Assembly (NCBI GenBank): GCA_030653505.1
Contig: JAURZK010000091.1
Location: 1 to 64,000, forward strand
From: Rubrivivax sp.
GTDB lineage: Bacteria > Pseudomonadota > Gammaproteobacteria > Burkholderiales > Burkholderiaceae_C
Direction: 5' to 3'
DNA length: 64,000 nt
Each line of letters opens with the position of its first letter. Position 1 is the first letter of the stretch. This document shows, one piece after another, positions 53,086-62,706 of the stretch. The position numbers and the translations under genes were made by a program. A model generated the notes under the pieces. The model worked only from the letters and a program-made list of their open reading frames with translations. It did not search any database and was not told the origin of the DNA.

Positions 53086-53889
53086 ATGAAATACCTGCGT
53101 CTTTGGCAGGCCAGTCTGCTGGTCGCGCTGTTCACCTTCTGGTGGGCGATGACCACGCCCGGGCTGCTGCCCACCTTCATGTTCGACAACGACCGCCAGG
53201 CTGCCTTCTTCTTCGGCGAGCCGTTGAAGGTGCTGGCGCGCATCTGGGTGTGGTTCGTCACCGAGGCCGACATCTACCGCCACCTGGCGGTGACGCTGAT
53301 CGAGACGCTGCTGGCCTTCGGCGTCGGCTCGGTGCTGGGCCTGGGCGCCGGGCTGTGGCTGGCGCTGAGCCCCATGGCCAGCGCCATCCTCGAGCCCTAC
53401 GTCAAGGCTTTGAACAGCATGCCGCGCATCATCCTGGCGCCGATCTTCAGCGTCTGGTTCGGTCTCGGCATCGCGAGCAAGGTGGCCCTGGGCGTGACGC
53501 TGGTGTTCTTCATCGTCTTCTTCAACGTCTACCAGGGTGTGAAGGAAGTCAGCCCCGTGGTACTGGCCAACGCACGCATGCTGGGCGCCAACCGCAAGCA
53601 GCTGTTGCGTCATGTCTACCTGCCCAGCGCCACGAGCTGGGTGTTCAGCAGCCTGCACACCAGCGTCGGCCTGGCCTTCGTCGGCGCAGTGGTGGGCGAG
53701 TACTTGGGCAGCAGCCAAGGCGTGGGCTACCTCATCCTGCAGGCCGAGGGCACCTTCGACATCAATACCGTGATGGCCGGCATCCTGGTGCTGACGGCGT
53801 TTGCGCTGCTGCTCGACGCGGCGGTGGGCCGTGTCGAGAAGCGGCTCATGAAGTGGCAGCCGCGGGCGGGAGAGACCGAGAAGCTCTGA
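53086..53889 (+). CDS. ABC permease, NitT/TauT family
   Basis: Inner-membrane permease of 267 aa with about six helices and the EAA-type loop LANARMLGANRKQLLRHVYLPSA, preceded by PRIILAPIFSVWFGLGIASKVA, characteristic of SsuC/TauC. It completes the importer. The last 44 bases overlap the 3' end of the PEP-CTERM gene on the other strand. Confidence 0.93.
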   Translation: MKYLRLWQASLLVALFTFWWAMTTPGLLPTFMFDNDRQAAFFFGEPLKVLARIWVWFVTEADIYRHLAVTLIETLLAFGVGSVLGLGAGLWLALSPMASAILEPYVKALNSMPRIILAPIFSVWFGLGIASKVALGVTLVFFIVFFNVYQGVKEVSPVVLANARMLGANRKQLLRHVYLPSATSWVFSSLHTSVGLAFVGAVVGEYLGSSQGVGYLILQAEGTFDINTVMAGILVLTAFALLLDAAVGRVEKRLMKWQPRAGETEKL

Positions 53890-54334
53890 AACGCTGCGCC
53901 AGCGGCAGCGCAGCGAACGCGGCCAGCAACAGTGCGAGCGTGTCGGGTTCGGGCACGGCGGCGGCCGGGCCCCACACCGGGTTCAGCGCAAACGAGATCG
54001 TAGGGTCGCCCGGCTGCGCGTTCAGCCCGGCGTATGCGATGACGCTGCGCGAGACAAACCAGCTGCCCGGCAGAGGCGGGCCTGAACTGCAAGTCAACAC
54101 GTCGGTCAGCGCGCAGTGGTTGCCGAACAGGAAGGAACTCAGGTTGCCGGCGGCATTGAAGATCAACCCCGCCAGTGGCGCATCGGTCTCGTCGTAGTCC
54201 ACGCCCTCGAAGGCAAAGGCCAGATCGGTGATCACGCCGGTCCCCTGGTGTATGGCGCCCGGCACGGCCAGGCTGTCGTCGAAGCTGAAGTGGCCGGCAA
54301 CGCTCTGGCCGAGGAAGGGGCCGCTCGTGAACAT
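53846..54334 (-). pseudogene. 5'-truncated PEP-CTERM protein gene
   Basis: A 162-codon frame whose end is a clear PEP-CTERM sorting signal: VPEPDTLALLLAAFAALPLAQRFR (Val-Pro-Glu-Pro, a hydrophobic helix, then Arg). The body (FLGQSVAGHFSFDDSLAVPG, GDPTISFALNPVWG) is the usual beta-rich extracellular domain. PEP-CTERM proteins need an N-terminal signal peptide, and none exists upstream: in-frame sequence before ATG 54334 is nonsense-like and soon runs into the divergent phoX leader. The gene probably lost its 5' end. It is absent from simple gene calls because it overlaps the permease gene. Confidence 0.65.
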
Positions 54335-54396
54335 GCCCGCGGCGGGGCCAGAATGGCCGCCGCACACCTTGCACACGGAACAAGCAACCGAGCACC

Positions 54397-56322
54397 ATGA
54401 CCAAGGACTTCGACACCATGGAGGACAGCAACCGCTCCTCCAACCCCAGCATCCACGATGTCTCCGACCCCGCCCGCCGCACGCTGCTGCTTGGCGGTCT
54501 GGGCCTGTCGCTGGGTGCCCTGCTGGCGCCCGTGGCCGGCTGCGCCGCAGGGCCCGCGGGCGCGGGCGACGGCGGGCCGACACTGGGGTTCCCGTCGGTG
54601 GCAGCTTCGTCGGCCGACCGCGTGCTCGTGCCACCCGGCTATACCGCCACACCGCTGGCGCCCTGGGGCGAGCCGGTGGGCATCGCCGGCGCCATGCCGG
54701 CCTTCCAGTTCGACGCGAGCAACAACGCGGAAGACCAGGCGGTGCAGATGGGCATGCACCACGACGGCCTGCACTACTACGCGCTGGAGGGTTCACGCCG
54801 CGGCCTGCTGGCGGTGAACCAGGAGTACACCGACGAAGGCCTGCTGCACCGTGACGGCCAGAGCACCTGGAACCTGGACAAGGTGCGCAAGTCGCAGGCG
54901 GCACACGGCATCAGCGTGATCGAGATCGAGCTTCACGGCCAGCGATGGGACGTGGTGCGTCCCTCGCGCTACGCCCGGCGCATCACCGCGCTGACGCCGT
55001 TCTCGATCGGCGGCCCGGCCGCCGGCCACACGATGATGAGGACCGCGGCCGACCCGGGCGGCCGTACCGTGTTGGGCACCATCGCCAACTGCGCCAGCGG
55101 CAAGACACCCTGGGGCACCTACCTGTCGGGCGAAGAGAACTGGGCCAACTACTTCACCGCCGCCGACGTGCCCACCGCGCATGAACGACGCTGGGGCATC
55201 AACCGCGCCACCTGGTACCGGTGGCCCGAGTTCGACCCGCGCTTCGACACCGTGCGCAACCCCAACGAGCCCAACCGCTTCGGCTGGATCGTCGAGGTCG
55301 ACCCGATGGACCCCACGAGCACGCCCGTCAAGCGCACCGCGCTGGGCCGCGCGGCACACGAAGGCGCCTGGGTCGCGGTGACCAAGGACGGCCGCGCGGT
55401 GGTGTACTCGGGCGAAGACGCACGCTTCGAGTACATCTACAAGTTCGTCAGCCGCGACCGCATCGCCCCCGCCGGCAACGGCAAGACCGCGGCGCAGGCC
55501 AACGCCACGCTGCTGGACCACGGCACGCTCTACGTGGCGCGTTTCGACGCCGACGGCAGCGGCCGCTGGCTGCCGCTGGTGCATGCGTCGGTCTCGGGCC
55601 AGGGGCCGCTGACTGCCGCCAACGGCTTCGCAGACCCCGGCGAGGTGGTGATCAAGGCGCGCCAGGCGTCCGACCTGCTGGGTGCCACCAAGATGGACCG
55701 TCCCGAGTGGCTGGCGATCGACCCGAACACCGGCTGGGTCTACTGCACGCTGACCAACAACAGCGCCCGCGGCAGCGCGGGCAAGCCGGGTGTCGATGCC
55801 GCGAACCCGCGCGCCAACAACACGATGGGCCACATCATCCGCTGGCAGGAAAGCGGCGACTTCGCCGGCGAGACCTTCCGGTGGAACCACCTGCTGCTGG
55901 CCGGCGACCCCGTCAACAGCCGTGCCGAGGCCCAGGGCAACATCAGGGGCGATGCCTTCGCCGGCCCCGACACCATCGCCTTCGACAGCCGCGGTGTGCT
56001 CTGGATAGGCACCGACCATGCCGCCAGCGGCGAAGGTGATTGGGCGCGCATGGGCAACAACGCGCTGCTGGCCTGCAACCCCGTCAGCGGCGAGGTGCGG
56101 CGTTTCCTCGTCGGCCCGGTGCGCTGCGAGATCACCGGCTGCACCTGGACACCCGACGGCCGCACGATGTTCCTCAACGTCCAGCACCCCGGCTCAGGGG
56201 TGCCGCGCAACGGCAGCAACCCGCGGCAGTTCTCGAACTGGCCCGACTTCAACCCCGCCGGGCGGCCACGTTCGTCGACCGTCGTCGTGCGGCGGGTCGA
56301 CGGCGGGGTCATCGGGGCCTGA
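54397..56322 (+). CDS. phoX: PhoX family phosphatase (DUF839), exported
   Basis: Large periplasmic protein of 641 aa, PhoX type (PF05787). DPARRTLLLGGLGLSLGALLAPVAGC is a Tat-like signal with a Cys that could be a lipidation site. The beta-propeller core has MGMHHDGLHYYAL, LLAVNQEYTDEGLLHRDG, GTIANCASGKTPWGTYLSGEENWANYF, GRAAHEGAWVAVTKDGRAVVYSGEDARFEYIYKFV and LWIGTDHAASG, matching PhoX, a Ca2+- and Fe-dependent alkaline phosphatase. No Pho box was recognised upstream. DUF839 also includes non-phosphatase relatives, so activity is likely but unproven. Confidence 0.9.
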   Translation: MTKDFDTMEDSNRSSNPSIHDVSDPARRTLLLGGLGLSLGALLAPVAGCAAGPAGAGDGGPTLGFPSVAASSADRVLVPPGYTATPLAPWGEPVGIAGAMPAFQFDASNNAEDQAVQMGMHHDGLHYYALEGSRRGLLAVNQEYTDEGLLHRDGQSTWNLDKVRKSQAAHGISVIEIELHGQRWDVVRPSRYARRITALTPFSIGGPAAGHTMMRTAADPGGRTVLGTIANCASGKTPWGTYLSGEENWANYFTAADVPTAHERRWGINRATWYRWPEFDPRFDTVRNPNEPNRFGWIVEVDPMDPTSTPVKRTALGRAAHEGAWVAVTKDGRAVVYSGEDARFEYIYKFVSRDRIAPAGNGKTAAQANATLLDHGTLYVARFDADGSGRWLPLVHASVSGQGPLTAANGFADPGEVVIKARQASDLLGATKMDRPEWLAIDPNTGWVYCTLTNNSARGSAGKPGVDAANPRANNTMGHIIRWQESGDFAGETFRWNHLLLAGDPVNSRAEAQGNIRGDAFAGPDTIAFDSRGVLWIGTDHAASGEGDWARMGNNALLACNPVSGEVRRFLVGPVRCEITGCTWTPDGRTMFLNVQHPGSGVPRNGSNPRQFSNWPDFNPAGRPRSSTVVVRRVDGGVIGA

Positions 56323-56334
56323 AGGCCCGCAGCA

Positions 56335-58014
56335 TCAGCACGATCCCAGGCAGACCCGGTTGCGGCCGCCGTCCTTGGCGCGGTACAGCGCCTCGTCGGC
56401 GCGCTGCAGCAGCGTGGCCAGTTCGTAGGGCGGCGCAGCGGCCACGCCGATGCTCACCGTCAGGTCCAGCGGTGTGCCGCACACGGCCAGCCAGTGGTGG
56501 GCGGCAAAACGCTCGCGAAGACGTTCGCAGACCTCTGCGGCCGCCTCCAGCCCCAGCCCGGGCAGCACGAGCACGAACTCCTCGCCGCCGTGGCGCACCA
56601 GCACGTCACCGGTGCGCATGTTCTCGCGCAGCAGACGCGCCACTTCCACCAGCACGGTGTCGCCCACGGCGTGGCCGTAGCGGTCGTTGACGGGCTTGAA
56701 GCGGTCGATGTCCATCTGCGCCAGCGCCAGCGGCTGCCCGCTGCGCTGCGCCGCGGGCAGCAGTTCGGCGCAGCGCGCGGCCAGGTGGCGCCGGTTGCCC
56801 AGGCCGGTGAGCGGGTCACGCTCGGCGCGTGCCACGGCCTCGGCGGCACGTTCACGGTGGTGCTGCGCCTCCAGCCGCGCCTGTTCGGCCTGCCACTGGG
56901 CCTGCTGCGCCTCGGTGCGGGTGACGAAGAGCTGCGACTGCGCACGCAGCTGCGCCATCGTGCGCCGCCGCTCCAGGCGTTCGACGGCCTCGAAGTGCGC
57001 CAGCGCGTCGGCGTGGCGCCCGAGCGCACGGCAGGCGCGGTAGGCGACATGCCGGGCCCGCACGTCGGTCTGCGGCGGTGCGTCGGCGCCCATCTCGACG
57101 ATCAGGCATTCCATCGTCTCCAGCGCGCGGGCCGGTGCCTGACGCGCCAGCAGCCAGGCGCCCATCGACGCCTGCACGCGCCAGCCGTGCGCCACCAGCC
57201 CGCGTTCGACTGCCAGGCCGTGGCTCTCGCGCAGCAGCGGTTCGGCAGCGTCGACCTCGCCCTGGTAGAGCATGACCTCGCCCAGGTTGCCCAGAACGGC
57301 AACGCGGTAGGTCGCGTCGGGCAGGCCCGGCAGCAGCGCACGCGCCTGCTCGCCGGCGCGGCGCGCCAACTGCAGCACTTCGCCGACCTCGGCCCCGGTG
57401 CCGACGTCGAGCAGACGGTGCAGGATGCCGATGGCCGTCGCGCACAAGGCGTTGGTGGCCATCAGCAGGGGCATCACGGGCTCGGCGGCCACACGGTCGG
57501 CATCCCGCGTCCCGTGGTCGTGCAACGCCTGTTCCAGCAGGCGCACGGCCTGCCACGAGTCGCCCATGCGTTCGAAGCAGACGGCCAGGGCCAGGCTGGC
57601 CGTCAGCGCTGCGCCGTCGCGCACGTCGCCCACCGTGCTGCGCACGAGTTCGTGTGCCGACGCCAGCGCAACGTCGAAGATGCCGGCCTCGCTGCCGGCC
57701 AGGGTCACCAGGCGCAGCAGTTCGCGGCGCTCGGCCAGCAGTTCGGGTGCATCGAGCAGCAGTTGCGCACGCGGCGCGGCGCGCAGCAGTTCGTCGTGGC
57801 GGCCCAGCCGCAGCAGGTGGGTGCACAGCCACACGCCGGCACGCGCCTCGTCGTCGTGCCGGTGCAGCCGGCCGGCCAGGGTGCGCGCGCGACGCGCGGC
57901 TTCGACGGCCGCGGCCGGGCGCTCGCCTGCGGCCGGCGCGGCGGCGGCCAGGCAGGCTTGGAGCTCGGCCAGTTCGGCCTGCCGCACCAGACCGGGGTCG
58001 CGTGGTGCGTTCAT
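56335..58014 (-). CDS. Diguanylate cyclase with N-terminal TPR-like domain
   Basis: Cytoplasmic protein of 559 aa. Residues 1-~340 are helical TPR-like repeats, a coiled coil (~345-400, QAQWQAEQARLEAQHHRERAAEAVARAE) links them to a GGDEF domain starting RDPLTGLGNRRHL. The active site reads GGEEF, which is functional in known cyclases, and the RTGD five residues upstream fits the RxxD inhibitory site for c-di-GMP. Produces c-di-GMP; the input signal is unknown. Adjacent and convergent to phoX. Confidence 0.93.
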   Translation of the reverse strand: MNAPRDPGLVRQAELAELQACLAAAAPAAGERPAAAVEAARRARTLAGRLHRHDDEARAGVWLCTHLLRLGRHDELLRAAPRAQLLLDAPELLAERRELLRLVTLAGSEAGIFDVALASAHELVRSTVGDVRDGAALTASLALAVCFERMGDSWQAVRLLEQALHDHGTRDADRVAAEPVMPLLMATNALCATAIGILHRLLDVGTGAEVGEVLQLARRAGEQARALLPGLPDATYRVAVLGNLGEVMLYQGEVDAAEPLLRESHGLAVERGLVAHGWRVQASMGAWLLARQAPARALETMECLIVEMGADAPPQTDVRARHVAYRACRALGRHADALAHFEAVERLERRRTMAQLRAQSQLFVTRTEAQQAQWQAEQARLEAQHHRERAAEAVARAERDPLTGLGNRRHLAARCAELLPAAQRSGQPLALAQMDIDRFKPVNDRYGHAVGDTVLVEVARLLRENMRTGDVLVRHGGEEFVLVLPGLGLEAAAEVCERLRERFAAHHWLAVCGTPLDLTVSIGVAAAPPYELATLLQRADEALYRAKDGGRNRVCLGSC

Positions 58015-58085
58015 GGTCTGGCAGAAGGATGGCGCATCGTCAGCTTATCGGCCGCCGGCACCCGCGGCTGTAGTCCGCAGCGTCT

Positions 58086-59606
58086 TCACTTCGCCGTCGG
58101 CATCACGAATTCGGCGCCTTTGGCTATGCTGTCGGGCCAGCGCTGCATCACGCTCTTCTGCTTCGTGTAGAAGCGCACGCCTTCTTCTCCGTAGGCGTGC
58201 ATGTCGCCGAACAGGCTCTTCTTCCAGCCGCCGAAGCCGTGCCAGGCCATCGGCACCGGGATCGGCACGTTGATGCCCACCATGCCCACCTGCACCCGCC
58301 GGCTGAATTCACGCGCCACGCCGCCGTCGCTGGTGAAGAGGGCCACACCGTTGCCGAACTCGTGGCCGTTGACCAGCTGCAGCGCATCGGCGAAGTTCGG
58401 CACGCGCACACAGACCAGCACCGGGCCGAAGATCTCTTCCCTGTAGATGCGCATGGCCGGCGTGACATGGTCGAAGAGCGTGCCGCCGGTGAAGAAGCCG
58501 GCCTCGCAGCCCGGCACCTTCAGCCCCCGGCCGTCAACGACGAGCCGGGCACCTTCGTCGACGCCAATGGCGATGTAACCCTCGATGCGGTCGCGCGCCT
58601 GCCTCGTGACGATGGGGCCCATCTCGGCGTCGAGTTCCATGCCGTCCTTCACCTTCAGCGCCTGCGCGCGTTCGGCCAGCAGCGGCACGATCTTGTCGCC
58701 CACGTCGCCCACCAGCACGGCCACGCTGATCGCCATGCAGCGTTCGCCGGCCGAACCGTAGGCGCTGCCGATGAGTGCGTCCACCGCCTGCTCCAGGTCG
58801 GCGTCGGGCATCACGACCATGTGGTTCTTGGCGCCGCCCAGCGCCTGCACACGCTTGCCGTGGTGGGCGCCGGTCTCGTAGATGTACTGCGCGATGGGCG
58901 TGGAGCCGACGAAGCTCAAGCCCTTCACGTCGGGGTGGTGCAGCAGCGCGTCCACCGCCACCTTGTCACCGTTGATGACGCTGAACACACCGTCGGGCAG
59001 GCCGGCCTCCTTCATCAACTGCGCCATGAAGAGCGCCGGGCTGGGGTCGCGTTCGCTGGGCTTCAGGATGAAGGCGTTGCCGCAGGCCAGCGCCACCGGG
59101 AACATCCAGCACGGCACCATGCACGGGAAATTGAAGGGCGTGATGCCGGCCACCACGCCCAGCGGCTGGCGCAGCGTCCAGTTGTCGATGCCGGTGCTGA
59201 CCTGGTCGGTGTAGTCGCCCTTCAGCAGCTGCGGCACGCCGCAGGCGAACTCGACGATGTCGATGCCGCGCGACACCTCGCCCTGGGCGTCGGTGTAGAC
59301 CTTGCCGTGTTCGGCCGTGATCATCGCGGCGAGCGTGTCCTTGTGGCGGTTCATCAGCGCCAGGAAGTTGTTCATCACGCGGGCGCGCCGGATGGGCGGC
59401 GTCTCGCCCCAGGCCGGCTGTGCGGTCACGGCGGCGGCCACGGCCGCGTTCACGTCGTCGGCGCTCGCCAGCAGCACCTGGCGTGCGGCGTCGCCGGTGG
59501 CGGGGTTCCACACGGTCTGGCTGCGTGTGCCGCTGCCGCGCGCGGCTGCGCCGGCGATCCAGTGTGTGATGTCGGCGACGTAGGTGTAGGGCTCGGGTGC
59601 ACGCAT
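58086..59606 (-). CDS. mmsA: Methylmalonate-semialdehyde dehydrogenase (CoA-acylating)
   Basis: NAD-dependent CoA-acylating aldehyde dehydrogenase of 506 aa in valine and propanoate/inositol breakdown, giving propionyl-CoA. Family segments: [56 protein letters not shown] and the catalytic Cys in [15 protein letters not shown]; the C-terminus has [30 protein letters not shown] 59606 is used; 69 upstream codons have no homology. No mmsB or other valine genes are nearby. Tandem minus-strand terminators lie 84-141 bp upstream of its start. Confidence 0.95.
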   Translation of the reverse strand: MRAPEPYTYVADITHWIAGAAARGSGTRSQTVWNPATGDAARQVLLASADDVNAAVAAAVTAQPAWGETPPIRRARVMNNFLALMNRHKDTLAAMITAEHGKVYTDAQGEVSRGIDIVEFACGVPQLLKGDYTDQVSTGIDNWTLRQPLGVVAGITPFNFPCMVPCWMFPVALACGNAFILKPSERDPSPALFMAQLMKEAGLPDGVFSVINGDKVAVDALLHHPDVKGLSFVGSTPIAQYIYETGAHHGKRVQALGGAKNHMVVMPDADLEQAVDALIGSAYGSAGERCMAISVAVLVGDVGDKIVPLLAERAQALKVKDGMELDAEMGPIVTRQARDRIEGYIAIGVDEGARLVVDGRGLKVPGCEAGFFTGGTLFDHVTPAMRIYREEIFGPVLVCVRVPNFADALQLVNGHEFGNGVALFTSDGGVAREFSRRVQVGMVGINVPIPVPMAWHGFGGWKKSLFGDMHAYGEEGVRFYTKQKSVMQRWPDSIAKGAEFVMPTAK

Positions 59607-59689
59607 GGCGGGGCTTTCGAATGGCGGTCGAGCCGAACAGTCTAACCAGACCCAGGCACCACCTCCGGGCGTGCCGGTTGCGCAAGAAG

Positions 59690-59747
59690 AGCCGGCTGCT
59701 TGCGCAGCGGGCAGACAAAAAAGAACCCGCTGCTTGCGCAGCGGGTT
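59690..59747 (-). terminator. Tandem intrinsic terminators upstream of mmsA
   Basis: On the minus strand AACCCGCTGC-GCAA-GCAGCGGGTT (59724-59747) is followed by CTTTTTTG, and a second related hairpin (GCCCGCTGC-GCAA-GCAGCCGGC, ~59690-59711) by TCTTCTTG. The two are near copies of one another. They end whatever transcript comes from 59,750-59,880, either a small RNA or an mmsA leader. Confidence 0.8.
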
Positions 59748-59862
59748 GTTGCAAGTCCTCCGGAGAGGACGTCGTTGGGACCGGGTAGGGCCGCGCTGCT
59801 GGACAATCGTCATCGGCGCGGCGCCAATGGAGCCGTAATCTAGCGGGTGTCAACCACCGCAC
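59724..59862 (-). ncRNA. Candidate small RNA or attenuator leader
   Basis: A strong intrinsic terminator without an upstream minus-strand gene implies a short transcript. Reading from ~59862 on the minus strand there is a TTGACA hexamer (59852-59857) but no convincing -10 box. The body has a stable GTCCTC-TCC-GGAGGAC hairpin just before the terminator. I could not match it to 6S RNA, SRP RNA or tmRNA. It could equally be the leader of mmsA, with read-through controlling that gene. Confidence 0.35.
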
Positions 59863-59887
59863 ACATCCCTAATGGAGGGGAAGTCGC

Positions 59888-60553
59888 ATGACTGTCGCGA
59901 ACACGGCCGGACTGTCCGACACCGACCTGCTGCGCCTGGAGACCCTGCTCGACGGCCTGCCGCCACCCTTGCAGCCCATGGACGTGAGCGCTCTCGACGG
60001 CTACCTCTGCGGCGTGCTGCTGCAGCCGCGCCCGTTGCCCGCCGAACAGTGGCTGCCGCGCGTGAGCGACATGGACGGTCGGCCCGCACCCGCCGGCCCC
60101 GCCCTCGACGAATTGCAGGCGCTGGTGCGCCGGCGTCACGCCGAACTCGACCAGGCCATCGCCCAGCGCCAGTGGTTCGACCCCTGGATCTACCAGCTGG
60201 ACGACGCAGACGGGCCCAGCGAAAGTGTGCTGCCCTGGGTGGCCGGCTTTGCGGCGGCGATGGACGCCTTTCCCGCCCTGATGGCGATGAGCGACACCGA
60301 ACTGGTCGAGCCGCTGGCGCTGCTGTTCATGCACTTCGACCCCGACGACCTCGAAGACGCCGACGCGCTGCTGGAAGTGATCGAGACGCTGGAGCCGCCC
60401 GCCGACCTGGCTGAGGCGGTGCAGGACATCGTGCGTGCACTGATGCTCATGGCCGACGTGACGCGCCCTCGCGCGCCGGCACCACGCCCGGCGCGCACGC
60501 CCCGCCCGGCAAGGCGCCCCGGCGGCGCAGGCGGCGGGCGCCGGCCCCGCTGA
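59888..60553 (+). CDS. UPF0149 (YecA/YgfB-like) family protein
   Basis: Helical protein of 221 aa: LSDTDLLRLETLLDGLPPPLQPMDVSALDGYLCGVLLQPR at the N-terminus, DPWIYQLDDADGP and LPWVAGFAAAMDAFP are the UPF0149 signature; function of the family is unclear, with one E. coli member (YgfB) influencing gene expression. The last ~35 residues are an Arg/Pro-rich basic tail, which may bind nucleic acid and replaces the metal-binding C-terminus (SEC-C-like) of longer relatives. RBS GGAGGGG is 7 bases from ATG. Confidence 0.88.
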   Translation: MTVANTAGLSDTDLLRLETLLDGLPPPLQPMDVSALDGYLCGVLLQPRPLPAEQWLPRVSDMDGRPAPAGPALDELQALVRRRHAELDQAIAQRQWFDPWIYQLDDADGPSESVLPWVAGFAAAMDAFPALMAMSDTELVEPLALLFMHFDPDDLEDADALLEVIETLEPPADLAEAVQDIVRALMLMADVTRPRAPAPRPARTPRPARRPGGAGGGRRPR

Positions 60554-60663
60554 AGGCCACGGCCGGCCCTGCCGCGCCGTCCCGTGGGGGGTGAAGACCG
60601 CATCGGCAGCAGCAGCGCCGTCTTCTCGATAGGCTGCGCGACACCGTCCCGCTGGAGCGCCGC

Positions 60664-61134
60664 ATGCCCGCACTGTTCGCACCCCTGCTCGTTGCCCTCG
60701 GGCTGGCCCTGACCCAGGCCCCCGCGCTGTCCGCCGACACCCCCGAGCCCGAACCGCCTGCACGCCCTGCGGCCGACCCGCTGACCGCCGCACGCGGCCA
60801 CATCGGGGGCGGTCGCTGGGCGGCCGCCCTGGCCGCGCTGCGGCGGTTGAACACCAGCGGCGACGCCGACTGGAACAACCTCATGGGCTACGCGCTGCGC
60901 AAGCAGGCACAGCCGGACCTCGATGGCGCCCAGCGCCATTACGACGCCGCGCTCAGGATCAACCCCAAGCACCTGGGTGCGCTGGAATACGCCGGCGAAC
61001 TGGCGCTGATGAGGGGCGACCTGGCCACTGCCGAGACGCACCTGGCGGCGCTGGTCCGGCTCTGCACCACGCCCTGCGAGCCGCTGGACGACTTGAAGCA
61101 GGCGGTGGACGCCTACAAGGCCGGCAAGCGCTGA
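60664..61134 (+). CDS. Small exported TPR protein
   Basis: Periplasmic 156-aa protein with a signal peptide (1-24, ending ALSA). About three tetratricopeptide repeats follow: ARGHIGGGRWAAALAALRRL, DWNNLMGYALRKQAQPDLDGAQRHYDAALRINPKHLGALEYAGELALMRGDLATAETHLAALVRL. Two Cys (LCTTPCEP) near the end may form a disulfide. Such proteins mediate protein contacts; partner unknown. Upstream spacer of 110 bp contains nothing recognised. Confidence 0.85.
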   Translation: MPALFAPLLVALGLALTQAPALSADTPEPEPPARPAADPLTAARGHIGGGRWAAALAALRRLNTSGDADWNNLMGYALRKQAQPDLDGAQRHYDAALRINPKHLGALEYAGELALMRGDLATAETHLAALVRLCTTPCEPLDDLKQAVDAYKAGKR

Positions 61135-61175
61135 ACGTCGCGGCTGGGCGCCGCGGGGCTGGACCTGCCCCGGAT

Positions 61176-62549
61176 TCAGCCGCCGTAGACCACTCGGGCG
61201 TGCAGGCCCAGACCTTGCGCGACGCTGGCGAAGCGGTCGCCGCGCACACGTTCTGCCGCCGGAAAGCCGCCGGCGATGCGGTCGACCAGCGGGCGCAGAC
61301 CGGTCGAGCCGCCGGTGAAGTACAGGACATCCACCGCCGCAGCCGGCACGCCGGCCAAACGCACGGTCTCGGCGGCGGCACGCACGATGCGCTCGAGATC
61401 GGCTTCGATCGCCGCCGCGGTGTGGCCTTCCTGCATGTCGGCATACAGGCCGCTCTCCACCAGGCCCAGATCGATGTGCGCGTGCCCTCGCAGCGCCACG
61501 TCGATCTTGGCCTGCTCGGCGGCCGCTGCCAGCGCGTGGCCCAGGCGGTCGTGCACGGTGCGCATCAGCCGCGCGTGGTGTCGCGGGTCGGCATACCAGC
61601 CCTTCATGCCACGCAATTCGGCGATGCGCGCCGGCGCGTAGACGGTGTTGATCAGGTGCCAGGTGGCGAGGTCGAAGTAGACGCCGCTGGGCACCTCGCG
61701 CGGCGCCTCGCCCGTGTCCTTGGCGCTGCGGGCCGGACGCAGCGCACGGTAGCCCAGCAGCGGCAGGATGCTCGCCAGCTCGACATGGCGGTCGAAGTCG
61801 GTGCCGGCCAGGTGAACGCCGTGGTTGGCCAGGATGTCGTCGCGGCGCTCGGCACGGCCGCGGCGCAAGGGGCCCACGCGCACGAGCGAGAAGTCGGAGG
61901 TGCCGCCGCCGATGTCGGCCACCAGAACGAGCTGTTCGCGTGTGACCAGGCTTTCGTGGTCCAGCGCCGCGGCGATGGGTTCGAACTGGAACTGCACTTC
62001 GGCAAAGCCCACCTGGCGCGCCGCCGCCTCCAGCGCCGCGGCGGCCTGGGCGTCGCGCGCCGGGTCGTCGTCGACGAAAAACACCGGCCGCCCCAGCACC
62101 ACGCGCGCCAGCGCCTGGCCGGCCTCGGCTTCGGCCAGCGACTTCAGCCGGCGCAGGTAGCCGGTGACGACGTCGCGGTAGCGCACGCTGCGGCCACCGC
62201 CGATGTCGGTGTTCTGGTCGAGCAGCGACGAGCCCAGGATGCTCTTCATCGAGCGCATCAACCGCCCGTCCAGGCCTTCGACGTAGGCGGCGATCGCGGC
62301 ACGCCCGTACAGGCGCTCGGCCTCCAGGTGCTGCGGCGGGGTGTCGGCGCGGTAGAAGACCGCGGTGGGCATCGTCGGCTGGCCGGGTTCCAGCGCCACC
62401 AGGCGCACGCCCTCGCCGGCGGGCAGCGCGACGGCCGAATTCGACGTGCCGAAGTCGATGGCGACGAAGCCGGCGCGAGCGGCCGGCCGGGCGCGCGGCG
62501 CGCGGTGGCCCGCAGGCGGTGCCGCCAGCGGCGCGGAAGGGGTCTGCAT
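61176..62549 (-). CDS. Hsp70-family protein, YegD-like
   Basis: ATPase-domain-only Hsp70 relative of 457 aa. FVAIDFGTSNSAVALP is the phosphate-1 loop, VLVADIGGGTSDFSLVRVG the phosphate-2 loop, and LYFTGGSTGLRPLVDRI the adenosine segment. As in E. coli YegD, no substrate-binding lid domain follows, and the insert IGGGRSVRYRDVVTGYLRRLKSLAEAEAG is typical. It may act as an unconventional chaperone; function unproven. ATG 62549 is used. No DnaJ or GrpE gene is adjacent. Confidence 0.92.
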   Translation of the reverse strand: MQTPSAPLAAPPAGHRAPRARPAARAGFVAIDFGTSNSAVALPAGEGVRLVALEPGQPTMPTAVFYRADTPPQHLEAERLYGRAAIAAYVEGLDGRLMRSMKSILGSSLLDQNTDIGGGRSVRYRDVVTGYLRRLKSLAEAEAGQALARVVLGRPVFFVDDDPARDAQAAAALEAAARQVGFAEVQFQFEPIAAALDHESLVTREQLVLVADIGGGTSDFSLVRVGPLRRGRAERRDDILANHGVHLAGTDFDRHVELASILPLLGYRALRPARSAKDTGEAPREVPSGVYFDLATWHLINTVYAPARIAELRGMKGWYADPRHHARLMRTVHDRLGHALAAAAEQAKIDVALRGHAHIDLGLVESGLYADMQEGHTAAAIEADLERIVRAAAETVRLAGVPAAAVDVLYFTGGSTGLRPLVDRIAGGFPAAERVRGDRFASVAQGLGLHARVVYGG

Positions 62550-62706
62550 GCCGGTGGCCCGATGCCAAAGGGGCGCGATTGTAGCGAGCACGCCGCACCG
62601 CGATGGAACGCGTGAACTGGCACACGCTCGCCATGCTGTTGGGCAGGCACGCTGGCGCCGCGCAAGTCACACTCGGTTACCGAGCAACACCCCAAGGGTC
62701 CCTGCC

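Noticed and set aside
59724-59862. 6S RNA, SRP RNA or tmRNA
   Set aside because: None of the conserved cores of these RNAs is present; only a terminator and a short hairpin can be supported.
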